In this document: positions 51,493 through 60,563 of the stretch, piece after piece
How positions within the stretch are numbered: the stretch's first letter is position 1
Layout: the number at the start of each line of letters is the position of its first letter
Origin: Rossellomorea aquimaris
GTDB lineage: Bacteria > Bacillota > Bacilli > Bacillales > Bacillaceae_B
NCBI RefSeq assembly: GCF_020172085.1
Contig: NZ_JAIVAT010000003.1
Coordinates: 1,302,001-1,366,000, forward strand
Direction: 5' to 3'
Length of the DNA: 64,000 nucleotides
Notes under the pieces: generated by a model
Told to the model about the DNA's origin: nothing
What the model saw: only the letters and a program-made list of their open reading frames with translations
The model's database searches: none
Program-made: the position numbers and the translations under genes

Positions 51493-52230
51493 TTACTCTT
51501 TCCTGGCTTTTACAATTAAAGTAGTGGGTACATGACTCGCTTTATCAAAGCTATACCACCTGTTGGAATGCTTCTCAACATCTTCTTCTGATAAACGAAC
51601 CTCTTCAATGACCTGTTCAATCATAAAGCCATTATTGATGAGTGTATTGAGATAGGTGCTAACCTTGAATTGCTGCATGATGGCAGGCTGACTCCACGCC
51701 TCATGAGCATAGGCTCCTTCTTGATGATAAGATTGGTTAAGAATGAGGGAGTCACCTGCTTGTTGTACCCGGTTATAAAATGGGTGCTCCCAGCTGAATA
51801 CGAATATACCTCCTGCTTTGAGGTATGAATGGATGTTGGCCAGCGTTTGGTCAAGGTCTGTCGTCCAACCAAGTGCATAAATGGAATAGACGATGTCAAA
51901 GTAATCCCTCGGAATTCCTGGATTCTCTTCCATAGGTGCTTCAAACAATCTGGCTTCATCTTTTATAAGTAATTGTGCCGCAGCCTGAAGTTGGCTGTGG
52001 GACAGATCCAAACCCCAAAGCTCACTGGCATGATTGTTTTTCATATATTGCAGTGAATGCCCGCTTCCACAGCCGATGTCCAGAACCTTCTTCCCGCCTA
52101 TGTTACCAAGTAATTGTAATTCATCTTCGGTTGGGGCAAGCGGCCCATACTCTGGCAGTGGATTTCTCCCGTAAAATCGCGGTGACGCCTCATCCCAGCT
52201 TTTTTTGTTAATAGTTAATGTTTTGTTCAT
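51493..52230 (-). CDS. Class I SAM-dependent methyltransferase
   Basis: 245 aa. Motif I KVLDIGCGSGHSLQYM, the acidic D in LWGLDLSHS and a Methyltransf_11 core with YFDIVYSIYALGW. The W-rich C-terminal half (SWEHPFYNRV, AWSQPAIMQQ) resembles the biotin-synthesis BioC-like and YodH-like groups only loosely. AAGGAGG precedes the ATG. Upstream of the HAD gene by 27 bp, so possibly one unit. Confidence 0.88.
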   Translation of the reverse strand: MNKTLTINKKSWDEASPRFYGRNPLPEYGPLAPTEDELQLLGNIGGKKVLDIGCGSGHSLQYMKNNHASELWGLDLSHSQLQAAAQLLIKDEARLFEAPMEENPGIPRDYFDIVYSIYALGWTTDLDQTLANIHSYLKAGGIFVFSWEHPFYNRVQQAGDSLILNQSYHQEGAYAHEAWSQPAIMQQFKVSTYLNTLINNGFMIEQVIEEVRLSEEDVEKHSNRWYSFDKASHVPTTLIVKARKE

Positions 52231-52288
52231 TCTTCCTTCCTCCTTTTATCATTACTCTGCTAATAAAATATAGGAAGATTATTTTCCC

Positions 52289-52780
52289 CTACATATGTAC
52301 TTCATCTGCAATTTTAAGTATCTCCCCATACACACTGTTCCATTTTAAATAGTATTCTGTCACATGATCTGGATCGATCCAGCATCTTTCTAACGATTCG
52401 TATTCTCCTTCAAATGAAAATTCTTCTTCAACATTCATTTGATAAAAAAGTTGATACCCTACTTTAGGATACGGACTTTCTTCATTCCAATGAGGATTAT
52501 CGTGATGATCAACGATTACATATCCAAGAAGGTGCAGGGGACCCGAAACATATGCCTCCTCCATCACTTCTCTCTTCAAGCATTCTTCAGGGGACTCCCC
52601 TTCTTCCAGATGTCCTCCAGGAAAATCCCATCCCCTTTTATGGAGTTTCACTAAAAGCAGTTTTTTATTTTTGAAACAGAAACCATGAACACTGGTGATC
52701 CGTGACGTGTCTGGAAGGGTGAAGTCCTCCATCCACGTCAATTTCACTTTCGATTTCCCCCACAGTACGTATGTAGACAT
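52289..52780 (-). CDS. Nudix hydrolase
   Basis: 163 aa. The Nudix box is GGHLEEGESPEECLKREVME with the following E; the helix then continues EEAYVSG. A pyrophosphohydrolase of nucleoside-diphosphate derivatives; substrate unknown. GGGAGG lies nine bases before the ATG. Divergent from the DUF1272 gene. Confidence 0.88.
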   Translation of the reverse strand: MSTYVLWGKSKVKLTWMEDFTLPDTSRITSVHGFCFKNKKLLLVKLHKRGWDFPGGHLEEGESPEECLKREVMEEAYVSGPLHLLGYVIVDHHDNPHWNEESPYPKVGYQLFYQMNVEEEFSFEGEYESLERCWIDPDHVTEYYLKWNSVYGEILKIADEVHM

Positions 52781-52880
52781 GAATATTTGCCTCCCTGATA
52801 TAAAAGAGTATTCTATATCTTCACTATTTTATCGTATTTTAGAATATAATGGAAAGAGATTAATAGAAAGGAAGATACCT

Positions 52881-53063
52881 ATGGGATTAGAAATGAAGAC
52901 CAACTGCGAAACATGTGAGAGGGCATTAAATGATCTAGCCTATATTTGCGTCCACGAATGTACTTTTTGTGAAGAGTGTACAGCTAAATATGATTCTGTC
53001 TGTCCTAATTGTAGTGGAGAGTTAGTAAGAAGACCCAAACCACCTTCCGGCATCGAACACTAA
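52881..53063 (+). CDS. DUF1272 zinc-ribbon protein
   Basis: 60 aa. Eight cysteines in four CxxC-like pairs: NCETC, ICVHECTFCEEC and VCPNC, the DUF1272 pattern, probably binding two zinc ions. AAAGGAA stands eight bases before the ATG. It is 11 bp from the isochorismatase-type gene and cotranscribed. Confidence 0.9.
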   Translation: MGLEMKTNCETCERALNDLAYICVHECTFCEECTAKYDSVCPNCSGELVRRPKPPSGIEH

Positions 53064-53074
53064 GGGGTGAAATA

Positions 53075-53599
53075 ATGAAGAAAGCATTGCTTATCATTGA
53101 TATGCAGAACGGAATGTTCACGATGAACCCTTCTGTTTATAATGGAGAATCACTTTTAAATCAGATTAAATATGCCACCTCGTATGCTAGAAAAAACGAC
53201 ATGCCTATTATATATATTCAGCATAGCGGACCCAAGAATAGTCCTTTGGAAAAAGACTCAGCAGGTTGGAACATTCATAAAGAAATTTCTCCAGAAAAAG
53301 GAGATATCATCGTACATAAAGATACACCTGATAGCTTTTATGAAACGACCTTGCACCAAAAACTAATCGAGTTGGATATTGATCACCTGATCATAACGGG
53401 GATACAGACTGAAGCCTGTGTAGACACTACATGTCGAAGGGGATTTAGTCTAAAATATAAGGTAACATTATTATCAGATGCGCACTCGACATTTGATAAA
53501 ACAGATATTTCAGCAAAACTAATAATTTCCCATCATAATGAAGTATTGCGCTGGTTTGGGGATACGGTCAGCACAGAGGATTGGATCAGCGGGTATTGA
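53075..53599 (+). CDS. Isochorismatase-family cysteine hydrolase
   Basis: 174 aa. Catalytic triad of the cysteine hydrolase family: D9 in LLIIDMQNGMF, K82 in VHKDTPDSF and C114 in GIQTEACVDTT. Nicotinamidase-like and isochorismatase-like proteins share it; no specificity can be read. GGGGTG is five bases before the ATG. Second gene of a pair with the DUF1272 protein. Confidence 0.88.
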   Translation: MKKALLIIDMQNGMFTMNPSVYNGESLLNQIKYATSYARKNDMPIIYIQHSGPKNSPLEKDSAGWNIHKEISPEKGDIIVHKDTPDSFYETTLHQKLIELDIDHLIITGIQTEACVDTTCRRGFSLKYKVTLLSDAHSTFDKTDISAKLIISHHNEVLRWFGDTVSTEDWISGY

Positions 53600-53603
53600 T
53601 GAC

Positions 53604-53635
53604 TAATCGCTAAGAGAGGAATCTCTTAGCGATTA
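53604..53635. terminator. Perfect convergent hairpin
   Basis: 14-bp perfect arms TAATCGCTAAGAGA and complement with a GGAA loop. There is no T-run, so termination is likely but not certain; the convergent membrane protein gene ends at 53645. Confidence 0.7.
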
Positions 53636-53644
53636 AGTATGTAG

Positions 53645-53830
53645 TCAGACTATATTGTTTTTTCCTTTATTCGAATGCCTGTGATGAAGTAGTCCTGTCA
53701 ATATCGTTAACAATGTTACTATCAATGCACTTACAAATGAATGGAGACCGTAGTCTTCTTCCATTCCATCTAAGATACTGGAGTAAACACCTGCCATTAA
53801 TCCGGTTATGATAAGGGTGTGCACTCTCAC
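53645..53830 (-). CDS. Small two-helix membrane protein
   Basis: 61 aa with hydrophobic segments near 4-20 and 32-49 and a basic HHRHSNKGKN tail. The start is GTG (53830, AAGGAG 11 bases upstream) or GTG two codons later. No family recognised. Confidence 0.6.
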   Translation of the reverse strand: MRVHTLIITGLMAGVYSSILDGMEEDYGLHSFVSALIVTLLTILTGLLHHRHSNKGKNNIV

Positions 53831-53869
53831 CTGTCGTCGTTCTCCTTTCTATTTCTCGTTGCTACATTA

Positions 53870-54319
53870 CTAGTTGATATCCCCAAGATAAACCTTGGAG
53901 CTTCCACCTATATGTGACGATATTTCTTTAGGATATAACCTAAACTGTTTCAGTACATGTATATCAATCCACTCCACACCGACTTGATGACTATCGGGAT
54001 TAGAAGGTGTTAGATGATCGCTCCACTCAGATAGTAACCTACAGGCAAAATAGAACTCCACCTGATGGAGGTTAGAATCGAAAGAAGCATGTTCATGATT
54101 CTTGCCGATATACTCCCTCACATGTAGCAATGCCCCTACTTCCACTTCACATCCCATTTCCTCGACGCATTCTCTTTTTAATGCTTCGGGAAGGGTCTCT
54201 CCATGTTCCTGGCCTCCACCGGGAAAAAGATAGAAAAAACCTTCCACATCCTTATTTTTTGTCAGAAGTATTTTGTTGTCTCTTATAATGATGGCTTTAG
54301 CAGAATTACGAATTGGCAT
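53870..54319 (-). CDS. Nudix hydrolase
   Basis: 149 aa. Nudix box GGGQEHGETLPEALKRECVE followed by EMG. Starts MPIRNSAKAIIIRDNK. Substrate unknown. AAGGG precedes the ATG by about ten bases. One of three Nudix genes in the last 12 kb. Confidence 0.88.
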   Translation of the reverse strand: MPIRNSAKAIIIRDNKILLTKNKDVEGFFYLFPGGGQEHGETLPEALKRECVEEMGCEVEVGALLHVREYIGKNHEHASFDSNLHQVEFYFACRLLSEWSDHLTPSNPDSHQVGVEWIDIHVLKQFRLYPKEISSHIGGSSKVYLGDIN

Positions 54320-54535
54320 TGGTTAGTTTCCCTTCTATTTATTTGATTGATTCATATGTATTAAACATGGGTAATTGATAGATTCTTAGAAATTCACCTT
54401 TTGTGACTCAGCGAATCATGCCCTAAGAAGGTTTCAACACTAATACACATACATGAATACCATTAAAGGGTACTCCACTTCCTGGTGACAATAAAAATGT
54501 ATCATGTAAACCCACCACTTGAAAGGATGATTTGT

Positions 54536-55585
54536 TTGATCGATCTCACTTTGTTTCACGAAAAAGTTAAATTTCTTCGCGAGGCCCACCAGTTACCAGG
54601 CATTTCGGTATGCCTGACTGATTCTTCAGGACAGGACTTTGTTTCAGCTGCAGGGGTTCGGGAATATGATCAAGATATTATGTTGTGTCCATTCGATCAT
54701 CAACGTGTTGGAAGCATCACAAAATTGGTAACCAGTACGCTGATTCTCAAACTCCAGGAAGAAGGTCGATTATCATTAGATCAATCCGTAGAATCAATCC
54801 TTCCCGGTATACTTGAACATGGCAGCTGGATATCGCTCCGACAATTGCTTCAGCACAGAAGTGGGTTGAAGGATTATATATGGATGGATGTGGCTGGCAC
54901 AAAATGCATCGAGCATGCGGTTACAAGCCTGAAGGATCATTTTCCCCCTCAAAGTCTTGTCAGACTTGTTGCCAACCATGACTTGGAAGTTGAACCCGGT
55001 ACAGAATTCATTTACTCAAATACGGGGTATATCATTCTGGGAATGATTGTGGAAAAATGCACAGGAAAAAGGGTTAAAGATGTAATTGATCAATGGATCA
55101 TTCAACCACTTCAACTGAAAAGGACATTCTTACCCAGTACCAGTAATCTAGCCTCTCCCTATGGGACTGGCCATTCAATAGCAACTCCGGACTTGACTGA
55201 CCTTTCAGGAGATCTAACGAAAATCACTGAACTTAATGTCTCGATATTATGGACTGCCGGTGCTCTCATTTCCAATCCGTCAGAATTCCAATCGTTTATG
55301 AAGGCTGTTATATCAGGTGGTCTATTGTCTGATGGGTCAATGCATCAAATGCTGGAGTTTCAAGAAACCAATGATCCGAACATACTTTCCGGTTTGGGCA
55401 TCAATAAGTATTGGTTTGATAACGGTCTGCAAGCATATGGTCATCACGGTGGGATACACGGATATGAATCTGTAACCCTCTATTATCCGGAACAAGACAT
55501 CTTTATGACAGTTATCGTAAATCAAATGCCTGTAGGAGTGGTTACCCTCGCACATCAGCTGTTTACCGAAGTATGTAATATCTAG
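54536..55585 (+). CDS. Serine hydrolase of the beta-lactamase/DD-peptidase family
   Basis: 349 aa. S60-I-T-K63 (SxxK), Y160-S-N162 (YxN) and H304-G-G306 are the class C/AmpC-type motifs. No signal peptide is visible in any candidate start, so the protein may be intracellular. The start is not clean: AAAGG is nine bases before TTG 54536; the frame is open to GTG 54485 and passes an ATG 54527 too close to the site. Members include esterases and D-aminopeptidases; substrate unknown. Confidence 0.8.
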   Translation: MIDLTLFHEKVKFLREAHQLPGISVCLTDSSGQDFVSAAGVREYDQDIMLCPFDHQRVGSITKLVTSTLILKLQEEGRLSLDQSVESILPGILEHGSWISLRQLLQHRSGLKDYIWMDVAGTKCIEHAVTSLKDHFPPQSLVRLVANHDLEVEPGTEFIYSNTGYIILGMIVEKCTGKRVKDVIDQWIIQPLQLKRTFLPSTSNLASPYGTGHSIATPDLTDLSGDLTKITELNVSILWTAGALISNPSEFQSFMKAVISGGLLSDGSMHQMLEFQETNDPNILSGLGINKYWFDNGLQAYGHHGGIHGYESVTLYYPEQDIFMTVIVNQMPVGVVTLAHQLFTEVCNI

Positions 55586-55589
55586 GGGG

Positions 55590-55614
55590 AAAACGCTCAG
55601 TATAGGGCGTTTTT
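55590..55614 (+). terminator. Terminator of the serine hydrolase gene
   Basis: AAAACGC and GCGTTTTT arms, the second running into T residues. Confidence 0.75.
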
Positions 55615-56096
55615 CTCTTTATGAGAAAAATTGGATAAACCGATTCCATAGTTCCTCCATCAAGCAGATTATTCTATAAAAAATAGAGAATAGAGTTTAC
55701 ATAATAGTATTATGATTCTCATGAAAAATGTCTGCTCATCTCACGTCTTTCCCTTTTGAACAAACCGTTACTTTCTACCCCAAATTGGTTAAGCGTGACA
55801 ACATCACTTAAGAATATTGTAAACTATTGTAAGTTGATTTCACAAGGAGAGTCTTGTCTCCCTATTAATAATATTGGAAAGTCATTTATGTGTTCAGGGA
55901 TGGTGTTTTTAATCCTATTTACATTTAGGTGAAATCTCTACTAATTCTAATAGAAACCGACCACATTACACTTCGCTTCTAACCCTTTCTCAAGGATGAA
56001 CAAGCAGTATCCTCTTTTGTTCGACACGCTTCTTCTTTGTAAGGTAAAGATACCTGGGAATACAATGAAAGGCGCGCCGATCAGAAGGAATTAAAT
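55615..56096. other. Long leader region of the sigma-like gene
   Basis: About 480 bp with no supported ORF. Notable are a direct repeat TATTGTAA-AC-TATTGTAA near 55818-55835, a small hairpin GGAGA-N6-TCTCC near 55846-55861 and GGTA-AAGA-TACC flanked by TTGTA/TACAA near 56037-56063. These could be regulatory sites or a small RNA, but none is identifiable. Confidence 0.4.
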
Positions 56097-56594
56097 TTGG
56101 AGAAGTTTGAGGAAATTCATGCTAAATATGAGCGAATGATTCATAAAATCATTCATTCTCTACACATCTATAAAAATAAAGATCATTATTATCAGACCGG
56201 GCTTATTGCACTTTGGGAGGCACATCAAAACTTCGATCCCGATAAAGGTGCTTTCCCTGCTTATGCCTATTCGTTTGTGAAGGGCAGAATACTCACTCAA
56301 CTATCAAAAGAAAATAAACATGAAGAAAGAAGTGTGTATAAAGAGTCAGAATTCTTTGACATGATTGAAGATGAGCATATAAACGAAGGGTTGGCAGAAG
56401 AATTATTGTTCAGTTACTGTAAGGATTTAACGAAAAATCAAAGGAAATGGGTTATGTACACCTGTCTGCATATGCTGACGGTCAGTGAAATCTCCGAGGT
56501 GGAGAGCGTATCCATCTCCGCTGTGAAAAAATGGAGGAAGGGAGCGAAAGATAAGATCAAGGGATTAGTAGATATTCAGGAACAAGAAGTATAG
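56097..56594 (+). CDS. Sigma-70-like factor with regions 2 and 4
   Basis: 165 aa. Region 2 at about 5-80 (IIHSLHIYKNKDHYYQTGLI, ALWEAHQNFDPDKGAFPAYA) and region 4 at about 110-155 (LTKNQRKWVMYTCLHMLTVS, then VSISAVKKWRKGAKDKIKG). Length and the lack of an extracytoplasmic sensor suggest a YvrI/Xpf-type alternative factor. No anti-sigma gene is adjacent. TTG start with AAGGA about seven bases upstream. Confidence 0.75.
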   Translation: MEKFEEIHAKYERMIHKIIHSLHIYKNKDHYYQTGLIALWEAHQNFDPDKGAFPAYAYSFVKGRILTQLSKENKHEERSVYKESEFFDMIEDEHINEGLAEELLFSYCKDLTKNQRKWVMYTCLHMLTVSEISEVESVSISAVKKWRKGAKDKIKGLVDIQEQEV

Positions 56595-56608
56595 CAATCT
56601 TTAAATAT

Positions 56609-56639
56609 AAAGGGCCAAGAGGAATGTAGTTGGCCCTTT
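56609..56639. terminator. Convergent terminator
   Basis: Perfect 10-bp arms AAAGGGCCAA and complement, between the sigma-like gene and the BltD-like gene. Confidence 0.85.
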
Positions 56640-56648
56640 GTATATTCT

Positions 56649-57110
56649 TCAGTTAGGATGGATTTCTTTTACTACGGCCATTTCCCTGCCGAATCGTTCA
56701 CCGTGATCGACGAATCCAAGACTTGCATATAAGCGATGGGCTTCCTTGTTATCGGGATGGTACCCCACTACGATTCTGTCTACATCAAAGCTTTCTTTCA
56801 TTTCCAAGATCATTAACTCTGTTGCAGCTTTTCCGATTCCTTTTCCCTGAAAACCTTTATCCACCATGATTCTATAAACCCAATAAGCATCCAGTTCTTC
56901 TGGTGTAGAGTTAAACATTAAGAATCCTGCCACTTTATTTTCAAAATAAATGGCGTATGGCTTTAATGTTGCTTCAAATTTTGATTGAGCAATGGATACA
57001 GCATTGCTCTCAATAAATTCAAGTTGATCCGGCGCAACTTCCAGCTGACAGCATTCGTACCAATTTTCTGCGTTTACCTCTACAATTTTCACTTTGTTCT
57101 TTATCAACAT
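56649..57110 (-). CDS. GNAT acetyltransferase, BltD-like (polyamine type)
   Basis: 153 aa. AYWVYRIMVDKGFQGKGIGK is the acetyl-CoA loop (QGKGIG), and NKEAHRLYASLGFVDHGE the C-terminal strand-helix. The overall pattern matches B. subtilis BltD spermine/spermidine acetyltransferase, so polyamines are the likely substrates; this is inferred. AAAGGGG precedes ATG 57110. Confidence 0.82.
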   Translation of the reverse strand: MLIKNKVKIVEVNAENWYECCQLEVAPDQLEFIESNAVSIAQSKFEATLKPYAIYFENKVAGFLMFNSTPEELDAYWVYRIMVDKGFQGKGIGKAATELMILEMKESFDVDRIVVGYHPDNKEAHRLYASLGFVDHGERFGREMAVVKEIHPN

Positions 57111-57206
57111 GTTTCCCCTTTCCATCTGTGCGATTCACGATGTCATTTTCAGACAATTCAACCATAACATATATGAAAATAGTAGGAAATCACTTATGAT
57201 AAGATA

Positions 57207-57950
57207 TTAACTCTTAGATGCACGAAGAAACCTCGGATACACAGCGATCGCAATCAATCCCCCTGCTATTCCTGCGAAAAGCAGAACAGATATATTGAAA
57301 AGAACGTCAAGGATTGAGCCTCTATTTAAGATAATTTCCTTATACCCTTCTATCGCCCAGTACTGAGGCAGTAACTTGCTGATGGTTTGCATAAATTCAG
57401 GCATTAGATCCACAGGCAGCCACAAACCACCAAGCATTGCGCCTCCTAGTGCTATGATCTGTGTCATGGCGATGCCCATGTTCTCCGTTTTCACCAATAC
57501 GGCCAGCGCCATCCCCCATCCCGTCACAATAAAAGCCAAAGAAACAGATAAACCAATCAGGCCGATGGGATCTCCTAACGGAAGGTCATACACAACGACA
57601 CCAAAACCAAATAAAACAGTAATCTGAATCAAAACGATCACCATGAACGGAATCCACTTTCCGATAAAATAGTTCTTGATCGGTAAGGGCGTACTGGCAA
57701 TTCTGGCAACCATTCCTTTATCCCTATCTTTCACAAGTCCGATGACCATCGATATCATAATATAGAATGCGAACATAATCGTATATCCTGGTATGATCTG
57801 AGTGACCACTTCTTTATAACTGGTATTTTCATCACCGGAAAAGATGGAGACAAAGGCAATAATGAATACGATCGGCAAGATGAACGTCCAAAACCATAAG
57901 CCTTTATCCTGTATATTCTTCTTCAATTCCATTTTCGCAATGGCCCACAT
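57207..57950 (-). CDS. ABC-2 type transporter permease
   Basis: 247 aa with six hydrophobic segments; DKGMVARIASTPLPIKNYFI is the coupling region of ABC-2 permeases. Pairs with the ATPase upstream, 15 bp away. AAAGGAGG is seven bases before the ATG. Such half exporters move drugs, lantibiotics or lipids; no substrate evident. Confidence 0.88.
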   Translation of the reverse strand: MWAIAKMELKKNIQDKGLWFWTFILPIVFIIAFVSIFSGDENTSYKEVVTQIIPGYTIMFAFYIMISMVIGLVKDRDKGMVARIASTPLPIKNYFIGKWIPFMVIVLIQITVLFGFGVVVYDLPLGDPIGLIGLSVSLAFIVTGWGMALAVLVKTENMGIAMTQIIALGGAMLGGLWLPVDLMPEFMQTISKLLPQYWAIEGYKEIILNRGSILDVLFNISVLLFAGIAGGLIAIAVYPRFLRASKS

Positions 57951-57965
57951 ATGATCTCCTCCTTT

Positions 57966-58877
57966 CTATGAATCCCGAAGCTGTGTTCCGGTTAAATCGA
58001 AGAAAATATCCTCCAATTTTGGCTGATATAATTCAAGTTTCCTAGGTAACACGTTTTGGATACGGAATTCGACAATGAGTTTTTCCAGTGTCGTCAGAGG
58101 GTCTTCACTCTGTAACAGATAGCCATTTCCCTTCACTTCAGTCTCACCAAATGGATTTAAACTCATCTCATTGATCCCTTCCCCAGAAATAAACAAAGAT
58201 GGTTTATTATATTTGTCCAGAAGTTCATCCATCGTTCCGGATTCAATCAAAGCCCCCTTGTCTATCAATGCTATACTGTCACATAACTGCTCCACTTCCT
58301 CCATATAGTGACTTGAATAAATGATTGTACTTCCCTTCTCTTTCAACTCATGAATGATTGAAAATATCGAGTTCCTTGATTGCGGATCGATCCCAACAGT
58401 CGGTTCATCCATAATGACAATCGATGGTTCATGTAGTAGGGCGCATCCGATATTCAAACGTCGCTTCATACCTCCGGAGAAAGTGACAACTTTGTCTTTC
58501 CCCCGCTCGTCTAACCCAATTTGTTTGAGTACCTTCTCAGAACGGTCATGAAGCTCTTTCCCTTTCAATCCATAAAGGCTGCCGAAATAAAATAGGTTAT
58601 CCTTGGCAGTCAGTGTTTCTTCCAGACAGATATCTTGAGGTATGTATCCAATAAGCCTTTTCACATCCAACTTGGATTTTTTGACAGATTGCCCTTTAAC
58701 GATGATATCTCCATCAAAACTTTGTAATACCCCGGATAGAATTTTCATAAGAGTTGATTTCCCTGCTCCATTAGGACCTACAATCCCAAAACATGAACCC
58801 TCTGAAATGGTTAACTGAATAGTTTCCAGTGCTTGAATAGAATCATACTGCTTACTGACATTCTCAATCTTTATCAC
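57966..58877 (-). CDS. ABC transporter ATP-binding protein
   Basis: 303 aa. Walker A GPNGAGKST, Q-loop GYIPQDICL, signature SGGMKRRLNIG and Walker B IVIMDEPTVG. Exporter-type with a DrrA-like C-terminus. The GTG start at 58877 has a run of eight G residues five bases upstream as its ribosome binding site; the frame is open 29 codons further but without a site. Operon with the ABC-2 permease. Confidence 0.9.
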   Translation of the reverse strand: MIKIENVSKQYDSIQALETIQLTISEGSCFGIVGPNGAGKSTLMKILSGVLQSFDGDIIVKGQSVKKSKLDVKRLIGYIPQDICLEETLTAKDNLFYFGSLYGLKGKELHDRSEKVLKQIGLDERGKDKVVTFSGGMKRRLNIGCALLHEPSIVIMDEPTVGIDPQSRNSIFSIIHELKEKGSTIIYSSHYMEEVEQLCDSIALIDKGALIESGTMDELLDKYNKPSLFISGEGINEMSLNPFGETEVKGNGYLLQSEDPLTTLEKLIVEFRIQNVLPRKLELYQPKLEDIFFDLTGTQLRDS

Positions 58878-59016
58878 AAGATCCCCCCCCTTTTTCACAG
58901 TGGCTTTCAATAGATTGATCTTCCTAATATATACGGATGAAATTGGTAAAAGTTTCAGGTGCAAACAAAGAAGCTGTTATGATTAGTCAAATCCTTCCTT
59001 CAGGAAACAGATAAGA

Positions 59017-59048
59017 ACCCTGATACCATTAATATGAAGTATCAGGGT
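59017..59048 (-). terminator. Terminator of the pentapeptide gene
   Basis: Perfect 10-bp arms ACCCTGATAC and GTATCAGGGT, with TTCTTAT on the minus strand after it. Confidence 0.75.
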
Positions 59049-59106
59049 CCCTCTATACCGTTTACTTTTTAAAGTTGAAGACTATTAAAGTTTCTTTGTA
59101 TTTTTT

Positions 59107-59754
59107 CTATTCCTTTACTTTCAAGCCCAATAAGTTTGCAAATCCTATTGCCTGCTCAGGTGAAACTTCACAACCTGGTAGATTTTCTACTGCTACATTG
59201 ATTCGTTCAAAACGACACGTACTAATATCAATTCCTCTAAGGTCTGTTTGGGTGAAATCGATATCATTCATATCGCATTGTTCAAAGTGTACTTTCAAAA
59301 GGTCGCAATCAGAGTAATTAGCGTTTTGTAAAGTGGTTTGATTGAATTTTACTTGCTTTAATCGAGCGTCAACGAAGTCACTCATGTTTGCCATTGAATC
59401 TTCGAAAAGGACATTCCCCAAATTTGCACCTGAAAAATCCACGCCCATTAGTTTACATTCTTTAAAGGAAACTCTGTGAATGATTCCGTCGCTAAAGTTT
59501 GCATTCGACAAGTCGCAGTTTTCAAAAACGACATCTGTCATATCGATTCGTGGAAAGTTTGCACCAATAAATGAAACATTTTGAAATATCACTCTGGACA
59601 AAACGAGCTGGTCCACTTTCTTCCCATCAAGCCTTGCATTTTTTATTGTGCAATTTGATAGAAATGGATCTTCATCATAATAGACATCTTGGAACTGAGC
59701 AGACTCTGGTCGAACTGGAATTCTGGGGCTTTCTATCTTAAACTTTACACCCAC
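59107..59754 (-). CDS. Pentapeptide repeat protein, Qnr/McbG-like in length
   Basis: 215 aa. Repeats of the form A(N/D)(F/L)xx run from about 35 to 185 (for example FIGANF, LSNANF, FSGANL, LQNANY), building a right-handed beta-helix, with a C-terminal GCEVSPEQAIGFANLLGLK that resembles the dimerisation helix of Qnr and McbG. Those proteins mimic DNA and protect gyrase; whether this one does is not shown. The GTG start has GAGGTG eight bases upstream. Confidence 0.8.
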   Translation of the reverse strand: MGVKFKIESPRIPVRPESAQFQDVYYDEDPFLSNCTIKNARLDGKKVDQLVLSRVIFQNVSFIGANFPRIDMTDVVFENCDLSNANFSDGIIHRVSFKECKLMGVDFSGANLGNVLFEDSMANMSDFVDARLKQVKFNQTTLQNANYSDCDLLKVHFEQCDMNDIDFTQTDLRGIDISTCRFERINVAVENLPGCEVSPEQAIGFANLLGLKVKE

Positions 59755-59958
59755 TACATCAACACCTCTTTATATTCATTTCATATGGAAACTATATCAT
59801 GATTAAATTTGAATGGTAGTCTTGGAATTTGGCAAACTGTATGTCTCATTAGTGGAAGTCCTCACAGACTTTTACTTATCATAAAGTGGGAAAGAGTTCA
59901 CCTAATCAGACTTTCAGGTTAAAATAAGGGGAGAAAAAATCAACGTGAGGTGTTCCAT

Positions 59959-60471
59959 ATGAAAGTAGCAGAAACACAGCGTCTTATTTTGAGATGGGTA
60001 GAAGTAACGGATGCAGCATTCATCGTGACATTGTTAAATGAACCTGGATGGCTGCAATATATAGGCGACAAAGGAATTCAAACGATGGATGACGCGAGGG
60101 ATTATATTATCAACGGTCCCCGGGCCATGTACGAACGTGAAGGATTCGGTTTATTTTTAGTAGAGCGTAAAGAAAGTGCAATTCCAATCGGACTGTGTGG
60201 ATTGATTAAGCGCGCCGGCCTTGAAGATGTGGATATAGGATTTGCCTTCTTAAGTGAGTACCAGTCCCAAGGGTATGCCTTTGAGGCGGCGTGTGCTACG
60301 CTCGAGTATGCAAAGGAGTTGGGAATCAAACGCTTGATAGCCATTACGACAAAAGATAATGAACCCTCCTCTACTTTACTTGAGAAACTAAGCATGAGGC
60401 TAGAAGGTTATGTGACACTTCCGAATGATTCAGAAGAGCTGAAAAAATACGGATTAAATCTTAGATTTTGA
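59959..60471 (+). CDS. GNAT acetyltransferase (RimJ/RimL-like)
   Basis: 170 aa. Starts VAETQRLILRWVEVTDAAFI as RimJ/RimL proteins do; DIGFAFLSEYQSQGYAFEA is the acetyl-CoA loop and KDNEPSSTLLEKLSMRLEG the C-terminus. Substrate unknown. GAGGTG is six bases before ATG 59959. Confidence 0.87.
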   Translation: MKVAETQRLILRWVEVTDAAFIVTLLNEPGWLQYIGDKGIQTMDDARDYIINGPRAMYEREGFGLFLVERKESAIPIGLCGLIKRAGLEDVDIGFAFLSEYQSQGYAFEAACATLEYAKELGIKRLIAITTKDNEPSSTLLEKLSMRLEGYVTLPNDSEELKKYGLNLRF

Positions 60472-60486
60472 TAGAAGATAAAAAAC

Positions 60487-60517
60487 CGAAAGGAGCTTGA
60501 ATCTTTAGCTCTTTTCG
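60487..60517 (+). terminator. Terminator of the RimJ/L-like gene
   Basis: CGAAAGGAGCT and AGCTCTTTTCG arms (one G-T pair), then ATTTT. Confidence 0.7.
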
Positions 60518-60563
60518 ATTTTAATAGTCATCATCATACTGCATTGATCAGACTAAATTCATC

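Noticed and set aside
53604..53635. Riboswitch or attenuator for the membrane protein gene
   Set aside because: The hairpin lies at the convergent 3' ends of two genes and not in a leader.
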